Positions 8,122-16,909 of a stretch of 64,000 nt of DNA are shown here, piece after piece. Every line of letters starts with the position of its first letter. Within the stretch, counting starts at the first letter, position 1. The DNA comes from Ancylobacter moscoviensis. Lineage in GTDB: Bacteria > Pseudomonadota > Alphaproteobacteria > Rhizobiales > Xanthobacteraceae. Location of the stretch: contig NZ_VMBP01000005.1 of the NCBI RefSeq assembly GCF_007559435.1, forward strand, positions 334,673-398,672, read 5' to 3'. The notes under the pieces were generated by a model. The model saw only the letters and a list, made by a program, of their open reading frames with translations, did not search any database and was not told the origin of the DNA. Both the position numbers and the translations under genes were made by a program.

Positions 8122-8223
8122 GCAGCCGTTTGCCGCGACCCCTTCCAATGTGCAGGATGGTCCGCGAATCGTCCGCAGAAGACGATGCGAACGGGTTCCG
8201 GGGGACAGGGCCAGCCAGGACGA

Positions 8224-9009
8224 ATGAACGCGATCTCCTCTCGCCAGCAGGACATCCTCGTGCTGGCGCGCGCACAGGGGCGGGTGAGCGTCGAAGACCT
8301 CTCCGCGCGTTTCGACGTGTCGCCCCAGACGATCCGCAAGGACCTCAACGACCTGTGCGTGCGCCGGCTCATGTCGCGCGTGCACGGCGGCGCGGTGGTG
8401 GCCTCGGGCGTCGAGAACCTCGCCTATGAGGCCCGCCGCGCCATGGCGCAGGGCGCCAAGCGCGCCATCGCCGAGGCGGCGGCCAGCATCGTGCCCAACC
8501 GCGCCTCGCTGTTCATCAACATCGGCACCACGACCGAGGAGGTCGCCCGCGCGCTCGGCGATCACGAGGACATGCTGGTGATCACCAACAACCTCAACGT
8601 CGCCACGCTGCTCTACCGCCATCCCAAGATCGAGCTGATCATGGCGGGCGGCCCGGTGCGCCACGCCGACGGAGCGGTGATCGGCTCCTCGGCGGTGGAT
8701 TTCGTGCGCCAGTTCCGCGTCGACTACGCCGTCATCGGCGCCTCGGCGATCGAGGAGGACGGCACGTTGCTGGACTTCGACTATCGCGAGGTGCAGGTCG
8801 CCCGCGCCATCATCGACAATGCCCGTCAGGTCATCCTGGTGGCCGACCGCTCCAAGCTGGAGCGCACCGCGCCCGTGCGCATCGGCGCCATGGCGGAGAT
8901 CGACACCTTCGTCACCGACACGGTCTCGTCGCCCGAGCTGCGTAACGTCTGCCAGCGCGACCAGGTCGAGCTCATCGAGGTCGGCGGCCTCGACGACGAC
9001 GGGTTCTGA
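8224..9009 (+). CDS. DeoR/GlpR family transcriptional regulator
   Basis: A 261-residue regulator with an N-terminal winged helix (SSRQQDILVLARAQGRVSVEDLSARFDVSPQTIRKDLNDL, residues about 4-42, the DeoR signature) and a C-terminal sugar-phosphate-isomerase-like sensor with LFINIGTTTEEVARAL and VADRSKLERTAPVRIG. The overall layout is GlpR-like. Such proteins are usually repressors released by a phosphorylated sugar or glycerol 3-phosphate. The next genes in the same direction are an aldo/keto reductase and adenine deaminase, which may or may not be its targets; no sugar kinase or transporter is next to it. The start at 8224 places the helix-turn-helix at the normal distance from the N-terminus. 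Confidence 0.9.
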   Translation: MNAISSRQQDILVLARAQGRVSVEDLSARFDVSPQTIRKDLNDLCVRRLMSRVHGGAVVASGVENLAYEARRAMAQGAKRAIAEAAASIVPNRASLFINIGTTTEEVARALGDHEDMLVITNNLNVATLLYRHPKIELIMAGGPVRHADGAVIGSSAVDFVRQFRVDYAVIGASAIEEDGTLLDFDYREVQVARAIIDNARQVILVADRSKLERTAPVRIGAMAEIDTFVTDTVSSPELRNVCQRDQVELIEVGGLDDDGF

Positions 9010-9098
9010 CCCTCTCCGGTTACAACATATGGGTGGTTAGCACCCGCGCCCTCCTGCCCTAAACTCCGGCCCGCCAACAAAGCCGGAAGGAGAGAAGA

Positions 9099-10058
9099 AT
9101 GGAACTGCGCCGCCTTGGCCGCTCCGACATCCTGGTCCCGCCGCTCTGTTTCGGCGGCAACGTGTTCGGCTGGACGGCCGACGAGGCCGTCTCCTTCCGT
9201 CTGCTGGACGGGCTGGTCGAGGCGGGCTTCAACTTCATCGACACCGCCGACGTCTATTCGCGCTGGGCGCCGGGCCATGAGGGCGGCGAGTCCGAAGCCA
9301 TCATCGGCAAGTGGATGAAGGAGCGCGGCAACCGTTCCAAACTCGTCATCGCCACCAAGGTCGGCTCCGACATGGGGCTGGGCAAGGTCTGCCTGAAGCC
9401 GGACTACATCCGCACCGCCGTCGAGGCCTCGCTGAAGCGCCTGCAGACCGACTATATCGACCTCTACCAATCGCACTGGGACGACCCGGAAACGCCCTTC
9501 GAGGACGTGCTCGGCGCCTATGAGGAACTGATCAAGGCCGGCAAGGTGCGCCTCATCGGCGCCTCCAACCTCTCCGCCTCGCGCCTGTTCGAGGCGCTGG
9601 CGGTGGCCACCCGCGAGAAGCTGCCGCGCTACGAGACGCTGCAGCCCGAATACAATCTGTGCGAGCGCGCCGGCTACGAGGCGGAGCTGGAGCCGATCTG
9701 CTCGGGCAACGGCCTCGGCGTCATCACCTATTTCTCGCTCGCCGCCGGCTTCCTCACCGGCAAGTACCGCAAGGCGGCGGACGCGCAGAAGAGCGTGCGC
9801 GGCCGCGCCACCGTCGACAAGTACCTCAACCCCAAGGGCCTCGGCATCCTCGCCGCGCTCGACGAGGTGGCGGCGGCGCGCGGCGCCACCCCGACGCAGG
9901 TCGCGCTCGCCTGGATCATGGCGCGCCCGAGCGTCACCGCCCCCATTGCCAGTGCCTCGAAGGTGGAGCAACTCGGCGAGCTGCTCGCCAGCGCCTCGCT
10001 CCAGCTCACCGGCGGCGACATCGCCCGGCTCGACCAGGCCAGCGCCTGGAAGGCATAG
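9099..10058 (+). CDS. aldo/keto reductase (Tas/YajO-like)
   Basis: A 319-residue NADPH-dependent oxidoreductase resembling the general stress protein/Tas/YajO group. Active-site residues are Asp and Tyr in DTADVYSRW, Lys in VIATKVGSD and His in YQSHWDDP. The C-terminal cofactor loop is [21 protein letters not shown] ribosome site lies seven bases before the start. It stands 89 bases after the DeoR gene and 38 bases before adenine deaminase, so the three could be one transcript. The substrate is unknown. Confidence 0.9.
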   Translation: MELRRLGRSDILVPPLCFGGNVFGWTADEAVSFRLLDGLVEAGFNFIDTADVYSRWAPGHEGGESEAIIGKWMKERGNRSKLVIATKVGSDMGLGKVCLKPDYIRTAVEASLKRLQTDYIDLYQSHWDDPETPFEDVLGAYEELIKAGKVRLIGASNLSASRLFEALAVATREKLPRYETLQPEYNLCERAGYEAELEPICSGNGLGVITYFSLAAGFLTGKYRKAADAQKSVRGRATVDKYLNPKGLGILAALDEVAAARGATPTQVALAWIMARPSVTAPIASASKVEQLGELLASASLQLTGGDIARLDQASAWKA

Positions 10059-10096
10059 GCGGCGCGGCGGCCGCGAACCGTGAAGGAACCAGGACG

Positions 10097-11809
10097 ATGA
10101 CGAAGCTGACCCCCGCCGAGATCGGCCGCCTTGTCGATGCGGGGCGGGGCGTCGCGCCGGCCGACCTCGTGGTGAAGGACGTCCGCATGCTCGACGTCAT
10201 CACCGGCGCGCTCACGCCCACCGACATCGCCATCGTCGGCGACCGCATCGTCGGCACGCATGAGAGCTACGAGGGTACGGCGGTGATCGACGGCGCCGGC
10301 CTCGTCGCCGTCCCCGGCTTCATCGACACGCATCTGCACGTCGAATCCTCGCTGGTCACGCCGCTGGAATTCGACCGCTGCGTGCTGCCGCACGGCGTGA
10401 CCACCGCGATCTGCGACCCGCACGAGATCGCCAACGTACTGGGCGCGGAAGGCATCCGCTATTTCCAGCGCTGCGCCGAGCACACCGTGATGGACCTGCG
10501 GGTCCAGCTTTCCTCCTGCGTGCCGGCCACGAGGTTCGAGACCGCCGGCGCCACGCTCTCGGCCGCCGACCTCGTGTCCCTGCGCGGCCATCCCTCCGGC
10601 ATCGGCCTCGCCGAGTTCATGAATTTCCCCGGCGTGCTGTTCAAGGACGCCGAGGCGCTGGCCAAGCTCGCCGCCTTCTCGGACGGGCCCATCGACGGCC
10701 ACGCGCCGCTGCTCGCGGGCCGCGACCTCAACGGCTACATCGCCGCCGGCATCCGCACCGAGCACGAGGCCACTTCGCTGAACGAGGCGCGCGAGAAGCT
10801 CGCCAAGGGCATGACGGTGCTGATCCGCGAGGGCTCGGTTTCCAAGGACCTGCACGCGCTCATCCCGCTCATCTCGCCCGACACCTCCGCCTTCCTCGCC
10901 TTCTGCACCGACGACCGCAATCCGCTCGACATCGCGGAGGAGGGCCATCTCGACTTCATGATCCGCGAGGCGATCCGCCAGGGGGCGCCGGTGCACCATG
11001 TGTACCGGGTGGCGAGCTGGTCGGCGGCCAATGCCTTCGGACTGACGGATCGCGGCCTTCTCGCGCCCGGCCGGCGCGCCGACATCGTGCTGCTCGACGA
11101 TCTGGAGTCCTGCTCGGTCCGCCACGTCATCAGCGCCGGCCGTCTGGTGACGCCCGAGCTGTTCGCGGCGCGCGGCTCCGTGGAGCCGGTCGGCCTCGAT
11201 TCCATGAAGGCCGCGCCGGTGGAGCCCGCCGATTTCCGCATTCCCGCCGGCGCGCCCGCCACGCGGGTCATCGGCGTGGTGCCCGGCCGCATCATCACCG
11301 AGGACATGAGCCTCGACCTGCCCGTCGTCGGCGGCGAGAAGCAGGTCGATCTCGACAAGGACGCGGTGAAGGTCTGCGTCGTCGCCCGCCACGGCGCCAA
11401 CAACAATATCGGCCGCGGCTTCGTGCACGGCTTCGGCATGAAGCGCGGCGCCATCGCCTCCTCCGTCGGTCATGACAGCCACAACATCTGCGTCGTCGGC
11501 GCCGACGAGGCGGACATGGCGGTGGCGGTGAACCGCCTCATCGCGCTCAAGGGCGGCTTCGTCGTCGCCGAGGGCGGCGAGGTCACGGCCGAGCTGGCGC
11601 TCCCCGTCGCCGGGCTGATGTCGGCCGGCCGCTTCGAGGAGGTGCATGACGGGCTCATCCCCCTGCGGGCGGCGGCGAAGGCGCTCGGCGTCGTGCTGCC
11701 CGAGCCCTTCCTGCAGGTCGCCTTCCTGCCGCTGCCGGTGATCCCGCATCTGAAGATCACCGATTACGGCATGTTCGACGTCGACAAATTCGCGCTGGTG
11801 GAGGGCTGA
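10097..11809 (+). CDS. ade: adenine deaminase
   Basis: Hydrolyses adenine to hypoxanthine and ammonia in purine salvage; cytosolic metal-dependent amidohydrolase. The 570 residues match the family length. Seen are the metal motif [13 protein letters not shown], then [35 protein letters not shown], and the C-terminal half with [13 protein letters not shown] and [15 protein letters not shown], all typical of bacterial Ade. The start at 10097 follows GAAGGAACCAGGA. It converges on the flavin-protein gene 32 bases downstream. Identification is secure. Confidence 0.95.
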   Translation: MTKLTPAEIGRLVDAGRGVAPADLVVKDVRMLDVITGALTPTDIAIVGDRIVGTHESYEGTAVIDGAGLVAVPGFIDTHLHVESSLVTPLEFDRCVLPHGVTTAICDPHEIANVLGAEGIRYFQRCAEHTVMDLRVQLSSCVPATRFETAGATLSAADLVSLRGHPSGIGLAEFMNFPGVLFKDAEALAKLAAFSDGPIDGHAPLLAGRDLNGYIAAGIRTEHEATSLNEAREKLAKGMTVLIREGSVSKDLHALIPLISPDTSAFLAFCTDDRNPLDIAEEGHLDFMIREAIRQGAPVHHVYRVASWSAANAFGLTDRGLLAPGRRADIVLLDDLESCSVRHVISAGRLVTPELFAARGSVEPVGLDSMKAAPVEPADFRIPAGAPATRVIGVVPGRIITEDMSLDLPVVGGEKQVDLDKDAVKVCVVARHGANNNIGRGFVHGFGMKRGAIASSVGHDSHNICVVGADEADMAVAVNRLIALKGGFVVAEGGEVTAELALPVAGLMSAGRFEEVHDGLIPLRAAAKALGVVLPEPFLQVAFLPLPVIPHLKITDYGMFDVDKFALVEG

Positions 11810-11841
11810 GAGGCCCCGGTCCGGTTCGCAGGTGCCGGCGA

Positions 11842-12513
11842 TCAGGCCGGGCCGTCCGGCTCTTCGTGGCGGGTGGTTTCGCGTCCTGCCAGTTCGCGGC
11901 GCAGGCGCTCGTTCTCGGCCCGCAGCGTCGCGAGTTCCGCGCGCACCGGGGTGAGGGCGCCTTCGATCTCGGCCTGCGTGAAGCGCGGGGTGATGTGCTG
12001 CGAGCAGTTCCAGTCGAACGCCTCCACCGCGATGAGGGCGACCCGCTCGATGCGCCCGCGATAGCCCGGCACGGCCAGTCGGGCGGCAAGCTCCGGGTTG
12101 TCGGCGGCGTCGGTCATGCGCAGGCGGCCGAAGATCTTCAGGCGGTGGCGGTGGGCATAGTCCATCAGGAACAGCGAGACGCGGTCATTCGCGGTCACGT
12201 TGCCGGTGGTGATGTATTGCCGGTTGCCGCGAAAATCCGCGAAGCCCAACGTGCCGGCGTCAACTGGCGTGAGAAATCCCGCGGGCCCGCCGCGATACTG
12301 CACATAGGGCCAGCCGGTCTCGGAGACGCTGGCGAGATAGAATCCGTCGCGTGTCGCGATAAATGCCAGTTCCGTCGGCCCCAGTTGCTGGCTTTCTCCG
12401 GCCTCGGCGTCGGCGGGCGCGCGCGGACCTCCCCACGGGGCGGCGCCGCCGTAATGCTCCTGGGCGGCGGCGACGGAAGGCGTCGTGGCGATGTCCAGAT
12501 ATCGTCTGCCCAT
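11842..12513 (-). CDS. pyridoxamine 5'-phosphate oxidase-family flavin-binding protein
   Basis: A 223-residue protein with a split-barrel FMN-binding fold of the PNPOx-like type: AFIATRDGFYLASVSETGWPYVQYRGGPAGFL is the usual N-terminal part of these proteins, and GFADFRGNRQYITTGNV continues it. The C-terminus is a charged helix (about 180-215) that may dimerise. True pyridoxine oxidase residues are not evident, so it is more likely an FMN-dependent reductase or binding protein. It follows the metallo-beta-lactamase-fold gene by 44 bases in the same direction and is probably co-transcribed with it, under the divergent LysR regulator. Confidence 0.82.
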   Translation of the reverse strand: MGRRYLDIATTPSVAAAQEHYGGAAPWGGPRAPADAEAGESQQLGPTELAFIATRDGFYLASVSETGWPYVQYRGGPAGFLTPVDAGTLGFADFRGNRQYITTGNVTANDRVSLFLMDYAHRHRLKIFGRLRMTDAADNPELAARLAVPGYRGRIERVALIAVEAFDWNCSQHITPRFTQAEIEGALTPVRAELATLRAENERLRRELAGRETTRHEEPDGPA

Positions 12514-12557
12514 GGCTTTACCTTTCCGCCGATCGGACCAAGCCTCGGGCGGCCGCT

Positions 12558-13562
12558 TCAGTTCTGCAAGGCCCAGTCGGCCACCTGCCAGCGCATCGTT
12601 CCGCGATCATTGACCACGTGGCCGAGGCCGGGGAAGGGCATGTGCGTCGCCGCGATGAGCGCGCCTTCCGCCGCGGCGCGGGGGTAGAACGTGTCGCGCA
12701 TCGCCTTGGCTGCGGCTTGGTCCTGCTCGAATAGGAAGAACACGTCGGTCGCTGCGGGGTGCACCACCGGAAAGATCATGTCGGAGACCATGATGAGGCT
12801 CTGGCCGCCATCCTCGATCCGCACGCCGATATGGCCGGGCGTGTGGCCGGCGAGGTCGACGATGGAGACGCCGCGCGCGATCTCGCGCTCGCCGTCGATC
12901 GCCTGCAGCTTCGGGTAGAGGCGCACGATCTCGTCGGCCATGCGGAAGCTGGTCTGCAGATAGTCGGGCGCGCCGTTGCGCTTGGCTGGGTCGGTCCAGT
13001 GGGTGACGTCGCGCCGGTCGATGAAGAGTTCCGCCTTCGGGTAATTGTTCTTACCGCCGAGGATCAGGCCGCCCATATGGTCCTGGTGCATATGGGTCAC
13101 GATCACCGCGTCGATCTGGTCGCGCTCGACGCCCAGCGTGGCGAGCGCCTGCGGCAGCGCGCCGGTCTGCCCGATCGAGCCGGCGGGGCCGGCATCAATG
13201 AGGATGCGGCGTTCGCCATCCTCCACAAGATACTGGTTGAACAGGAAGCGCACGCCGCTCGTCCGGGCGGTGAACTGCGCGGTCGCCGCCTGCTCCACCT
13301 GTGCGGCGCTCCGCCCCGGAAAGAACGTGTAGGGCATGTCGGCATAACCGTCCGTTAGCGCCGTCACGGTGAAGCGACCGATCTTGATCTGCGCGAGCGG
13401 CGTCACGCTGACGGGGGTCCCCGGCGCCGGGCTGGCCGCGAGCGCAGGTGCGGTTGCGCCGTCCAGTAAGCTGCCACCAAGGAGGCCGCCACCAAGGAGG
13501 CTCCCTCCGACGAAACCGAGGGGCAGGCCACCGGCAAAGGCGCGGCGTGACAGTTGAGGCAT
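12558..13562 (-). CDS. exported metallo-beta-lactamase-fold hydrolase
   Basis: A 334-residue zinc hydrolase. The N-terminus SRRAFAGG followed by a glycine/leucine-rich segment ending ALAAS is a twin-arginine export signal, so the enzyme is probably periplasmic. Metal ligands are in THMHQDHMGG (HxHxDH, about 156-162), GHTPGHIG, the aspartate in VSDMIF and a late His in THMPFPGLGH. The spacing resembles lactonase-type members of the superfamily, but the substrate cannot be assigned. It is the first gene of a likely two-gene unit with the flavin-binding protein and is divergent from a LysR regulator, the classic target arrangement. Confidence 0.88.
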   Translation of the reverse strand: MPQLSRRAFAGGLPLGFVGGSLLGGGLLGGSLLDGATAPALAASPAPGTPVSVTPLAQIKIGRFTVTALTDGYADMPYTFFPGRSAAQVEQAATAQFTARTSGVRFLFNQYLVEDGERRILIDAGPAGSIGQTGALPQALATLGVERDQIDAVIVTHMHQDHMGGLILGGKNNYPKAELFIDRRDVTHWTDPAKRNGAPDYLQTSFRMADEIVRLYPKLQAIDGEREIARGVSIVDLAGHTPGHIGVRIEDGGQSLIMVSDMIFPVVHPAATDVFFLFEQDQAAAKAMRDTFYPRAAAEGALIAATHMPFPGLGHVVNDRGTMRWQVADWALQN

Positions 13563-13642
13563 GGCGCTCTCCGTTGCTGAATCTGGATCAGCGAGCCCTC
13601 TCGCCTTCCCACGGGGAGGCTAGGCCATGATGAATTCAGAGA

Positions 13643-13669
13643 GTATCCTGGCATTCTGGGAGGTATCCT
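13643..13669. promoter_or_regulatory. direct-repeat operator candidate between LysR gene and hydrolase gene
   Basis: GTATCCT occurs twice, at 13643-13649 and 13663-13669, exactly 20 bases apart, inside the 128-base divergent gap and 22 bases before the LysR start codon. The outer edges are GAGAG and CTCTC. Two-turn spacing suits a LysR-type tetramer. Function is inferred from position only. Confidence 0.5.
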
Positions 13670-13690
13670 CTCGAAAAATGGAAGGGTGAC

Positions 13691-14587
13691 GTGGATCGTC
13701 TGGAGGCGATGTCCGTGCTGCTGGCGGTCGTCGAGGCGGGCAGCCTTTCGGCCGGGGCCCGGCGTCTCAACGCACCGTTGGCGACGGTCAGCCGGAAGGT
13801 CGGCGACCTTGAAAGGCACCTCGGCGTACGCCTGCTGCTGCGTACCAGTCGCGGCCTTGCCCTGACGGAGGAGGGGCGCGCCTTTGTCGCCGCCTCGCGC
13901 CGTATCCTTGACGCGCTGGACGCGGCGGAGCGGCAGGCCTCCGGCGATCATGGCGCCCTGCGGGGTGGCCTCCACGTGACAGCGCCCATCGCCTTCGGCG
14001 AGAGCTACCTGCTGCCGATCGCGCTGGATTTCCTCAAGGAGCATCCGGCGATTGATCTGCGCCTCTCGCTCGTGGACCGGCAGATCAGCCTGGCCGACGA
14101 GCACATCGACGTGGCCTTGCGGATCGGGCATCTGGCGGACAGCACGCTGATCGCGACGCGGGTCGGCACGGTGCGCCGGGTGATCTGCGCCAGCCCCGCC
14201 TATCTCGACCGTCGCGGCGTGCCGCTTCGGCCGGACGATCTCGCCGGTCACGACGGCATCAGTTTCCAGGGCTTCGCGACCGCGCCGGAATGGCGGTACC
14301 GGGGAGACGGCGTGGCCTTTGCCGTCGACCCGCGTCCCCGTCTGGCGGTCAATACCACGGAGGCCGCCATTCAGGCCGCCCTGGCGGGTGTCGGCCTGAT
14401 CCGCCTGCTGTCCTATCAGGTCGCCGATCACCTGCGCACGGGTGACTTGCGGGAGGTGCTGACGGAACATGCACCCGCGTCACTGCCGGTGAACCTCCTC
14501 CATGCGCCATCCAATCCGCTGCCGCTGAAAGTCCGCAGCTTCCTCGACTGGACGGCGCCGCGCCTGCGCGCCCGGATGGAGCGGTGA
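13691..14587 (+). CDS. LysR family transcriptional regulator
   Basis: A 298-residue LysR-type regulator: winged helix at residues 1-60 (MDRLEAMSVLLAVVEAGSLS, LNAPLATVSRKVGDLERHLGVRLL) and an effector-binding domain from about 90 (LHVTAPIAFGESYLLPIALDF). The wording of the helix region and the GISFQGF segment are typical of the large group that controls neighbouring oxidoreductases. The start is GTG at 13691, supported by GAAGGGTGAC directly before it. It faces the hydrolase and flavin-protein genes and most likely controls them and itself. Confidence 0.92.
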   Translation: MDRLEAMSVLLAVVEAGSLSAGARRLNAPLATVSRKVGDLERHLGVRLLLRTSRGLALTEEGRAFVAASRRILDALDAAERQASGDHGALRGGLHVTAPIAFGESYLLPIALDFLKEHPAIDLRLSLVDRQISLADEHIDVALRIGHLADSTLIATRVGTVRRVICASPAYLDRRGVPLRPDDLAGHDGISFQGFATAPEWRYRGDGVAFAVDPRPRLAVNTTEAAIQAALAGVGLIRLLSYQVADHLRTGDLREVLTEHAPASLPVNLLHAPSNPLPLKVRSFLDWTAPRLRARMER

Positions 14588-14698
14588 TCCGTCGGCGGCG
14601 TCGGGCGGGCGCCAAGAATCTTTGGCCGCCCTCCGGCGCGATCTGCTAGACCCTGTGCCCGAACGTCGACCCATCCGCCGAGACCCCGCGACCTAAAG

Positions 14699-15421
14699 AT
14701 GTCCCGCCTGCGCTCGTCTGCCTTCCTGCTGCTGCTGATCCTCTGGACGCTGCTGCTGTCCGTGACCATCCCCTATTACGCGCTGCGCAACGAGCCGAGG
14801 GCGACCCGGCGCTTCTCGCGGATCTGGGCCGGCGGCGTGCTCAAAATCCTGCGCCTCGTCGGCGTCTCCTGCCGCACCATCGGCGAGGCCAACCGGCCGG
14901 ACGGGCCGGCGCTCTACGTCGCCAACCACCAGTCGACCTTCGAGACCATCGCCAGCGCCGTGCTGGTGCCGGACGTCGCCATCATCCTCAAGGAAGAGCT
15001 GTACAGGATTCCGGTGTTCGGCTGGTTCCTCCGGAAATCGCCGATGATCGCCATCGACCGCGCCGGCGGCGGCACGGCGATGAAGAAGATGTTCCGCGAG
15101 GGCCGCGAGGCTGCAGCCGAGGGGCGCAGCCTGCTGATCTTCCCCGAAGGCACCCGCCAGCCGGTGGACGTGCGTGCGCCGATGCAGCGCGGCGTGGTGC
15201 TGCTCTACAAGGCGCTGGGTCTTCCCGTGGTGCCGATGGTGCACAATGCCGGCCTGTTCTGGCTGGCGCGCAGCTTCGAGATCAGGCCGGGCGAGATCAC
15301 CGTTTCCTTCCTGCCGCCCATTCCCGCCGGCCTGCCGGACGCCGAGTTCATGGCCCGGCTCGATGCGGCGATCTATGACGAGCGCGACCGGCTGGTCGCC
15401 GAAGCCGGGAGGACGGCATGA
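14699..15421 (+). CDS. 1-acyl-sn-glycerol-3-phosphate acyltransferase-like protein
   Basis: PlsC-family acyltransferase of 240 residues that should acylate lysophosphatidate or a related lysolipid at the inner membrane. It has an N-terminal hydrophobic anchor (SAFLLLLILWTLLLSVTIPYY), the catalytic block NHQSTFE (the histidine is followed by Gln-Ser and a Glu in place of the usual Asp), the middle IAIDRAGG and the glycerophosphate-binding FPEGTR. Its stop codon overlaps the start of the FAD reductase by four bases (ATGA), so the two are translated together. A second plsC elsewhere is likely, so this need not be the essential enzyme. Confidence 0.9.
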   Translation: MSRLRSSAFLLLLILWTLLLSVTIPYYALRNEPRATRRFSRIWAGGVLKILRLVGVSCRTIGEANRPDGPALYVANHQSTFETIASAVLVPDVAIILKEELYRIPVFGWFLRKSPMIAIDRAGGGTAMKKMFREGREAAAEGRSLLIFPEGTRQPVDVRAPMQRGVVLLYKALGLPVVPMVHNAGLFWLARSFEIRPGEITVSFLPPIPAGLPDAEFMARLDAAIYDERDRLVAEAGRTA

Positions 15422-16689
15422 GCGAAGCAGGCATCGACGAGGCGGGCATCGAGGAAGCAGGCATCGTCATCGTCGGCGCGGGGCAGGGCGGCTTCCAGGC
15501 CGCCGCGTCGCTGCGCGAGGCCGGCTATGAGGGCCGCGTCGTCCTCGTCGGCGAGGAACCGGGCCTGCCCTATCAGCGCCCGCCGCTCTCCAAGGCCTAT
15601 ATGAAGGGCGATGCCGGCATCGAGCAGATCGAACTGCGCCCTGCCGCCTTCTTTGCCGATCACCGCATCGAGCTGGTGAACGCCCGCGCCACGGCCATCG
15701 ACCGGGCGGCGAAGCGGCTCCTGCTGGAAGGCGGCGCGCGCCTTCCCTACGCGCATCTCATCCTCGCCACCGGCGCCCGCAACCGGCCGCTCCCGGTTCC
15801 CGGCCACGATCTGGCCGGCGTGTTCTATCTGCGCACCCGCGCGGATGCCGACGCGCTGAAGGGCCGGCTCGCCGCGGCGCGCCGCGTGGTGGTCATCGGC
15901 GCCGGCTTCATCGGGCTGGAATTCGCCGCCGTCGCCCGTGCCCTCGGCCACGCGGTCACGGTGATCGAGGCCGCCGCCCGCCCGCTCGGCCGCGCCGTCT
16001 CGCCGGAGATGTCGGCCTTCTTCGCGCAGGCGCACGCGGCCATGGGCACGACGCTGCTGCTCGGCGCGGGCGTCGTCGCCCTGAAAGGCGAGGGCGGTCA
16101 CGTCACCGCCGTCGAGACGAATGACGGCGCCGTGCATCCCGCCGATTTCGTGCTGGTCGGCATCGGCGTGGTGCCGAATGTCGAGCTCGCCGCCGAGGCC
16201 GGGCTGGAGGTGGCGAACGGCATCGTGGTCGACGCCCATCTCGCCACGCGGGACCCGGCGATCTCCGCCCTCGGCGACGCCGTCGCCTATCCCAGCCGCT
16301 TCGCCGGCGGCACGGTCCGGCTCGAATCCGTGCAGAACGCGGTCGATCAGGCCCGCAGCCTCGCCCATCGCCTCACCGGCAAGCTCTCGCCGTCCGGGGA
16401 GCCGGCGCCCTTCGACGCGGTGCCGTGGTTCTGGAGCGATCAGGCCGATCTGAAGCTGCAGATGGTCGGCCTCGCCGCCCCCACCGATGACGCCGTGCTG
16501 CGCGGCGATCCGGCGAGCCGGCGCTTCTCGGTGTTCCGCTTCCGGGACGGCGTGCTCACCGCCATCGAGAGCGTCAACCGCCCCGCCGACCATATGCTCG
16601 GCCGCCGCCTGCTCGCCGGCACGCCGGCCATCACCCCCGGGCAGGCCGCCGACGAGAGCTTCGAGCTGAAGAGCCTGCTGGCGCGTTGA
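15418..16689 (+). CDS. FAD-dependent NAD(P)H:ferredoxin reductase-type oxidoreductase
   Basis: A 423-residue flavoprotein of the ferredoxin/rubredoxin reductase group that passes electrons from NAD(P)H to small iron-sulfur proteins. It contains the FAD fingerprint GAGQGGFQAA, a second dinucleotide motif VIGAGFIGLEFAA, the FAD-contact ALGDAVAYP, and the reductase C-terminal domain starting FDAVPWFWSDQADLKLQMVGL. The first 17 residues include a three-fold EAGI repeat encoded by near-identical 15-base units, unusual just ahead of the FAD motif. It overlaps the acyltransferase gene by four bases. No ferredoxin or oxygenase gene is adjacent, so the partner is unknown. Confidence 0.9.
   Translation: MSEAGIDEAGIEEAGIVIVGAGQGGFQAAASLREAGYEGRVVLVGEEPGLPYQRPPLSKAYMKGDAGIEQIELRPAAFFADHRIELVNARATAIDRAAKRLLLEGGARLPYAHLILATGARNRPLPVPGHDLAGVFYLRTRADADALKGRLAAARRVVVIGAGFIGLEFAAVARALGHAVTVIEAAARPLGRAVSPEMSAFFAQAHAAMGTTLLLGAGVVALKGEGGHVTAVETNDGAVHPADFVLVGIGVVPNVELAAEAGLEVANGIVVDAHLATRDPAISALGDAVAYPSRFAGGTVRLESVQNAVDQARSLAHRLTGKLSPSGEPAPFDAVPWFWSDQADLKLQMVGLAAPTDDAVLRGDPASRRFSVFRFRDGVLTAIESVNRPADHMLGRRLLAGTPAITPGQAADESFELKSLLAR
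15424..15468 (+). repeat. three 15-base tandem repeats inside the reductase N-terminus
   Basis: Three consecutive near-identical 15-base units encode EAGID, EAGIE and EAGIV. They differ at only a few positions, suggesting recent slippage duplication. They sit just before the FAD-binding fingerprint. Confidence 0.75.
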
Positions 16690-16718
16690 GGGGAGCATCG
16701 GCGAGCACGCCCGCGCGC

Positions 16719-16755
16719 CGTCATGCCCGGACCCGGTCCGGGCATCCACGCCTTC
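16719..16755. repeat. single unit of the REP-like palindromic repeat
   Basis: CGTCATGCCCGGACCCGGTC followed by CGGGCATCCACGCCTTCC is one unit of the family seen as opposed pairs at 3602-3686 and 21350-21449. The second, reversed unit is absent here. It follows the reductase stop codon and can fold into a GC-rich hairpin. Confidence 0.75.
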
Positions 16756-16805
16756 CCGAACGATAGGAACCGGTCGCGCCACCCGCCGTCGCAGGTTGCA
16801 CCGAA

Positions 16806-16876
16806 CGCTACTGTTGCGACCCCGGCGCTACCGCTTTTGCTACTCAACGCTACCGTTTTTGCTACCCCTACGCTAC
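16806..16876. promoter_or_regulatory. four phased CGCTAC direct repeats upstream of LysR gene
   Basis: CGCTAC starts at 16806, 16826, 16848 and 16871, giving spacings of 20, 22 and 23 bases, about two helical turns each. The middle copies extend further (CGCTACCG, then TTTTGCTAC). The array ends about 34 bases before the LysR start. Even phasing suggests a multi-site operator, possibly autoregulatory. Confidence 0.55.
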
Positions 16877-16909
16877 CATCGGCCGAGCCGTTTCATCTCG
16901 GATAATCCG

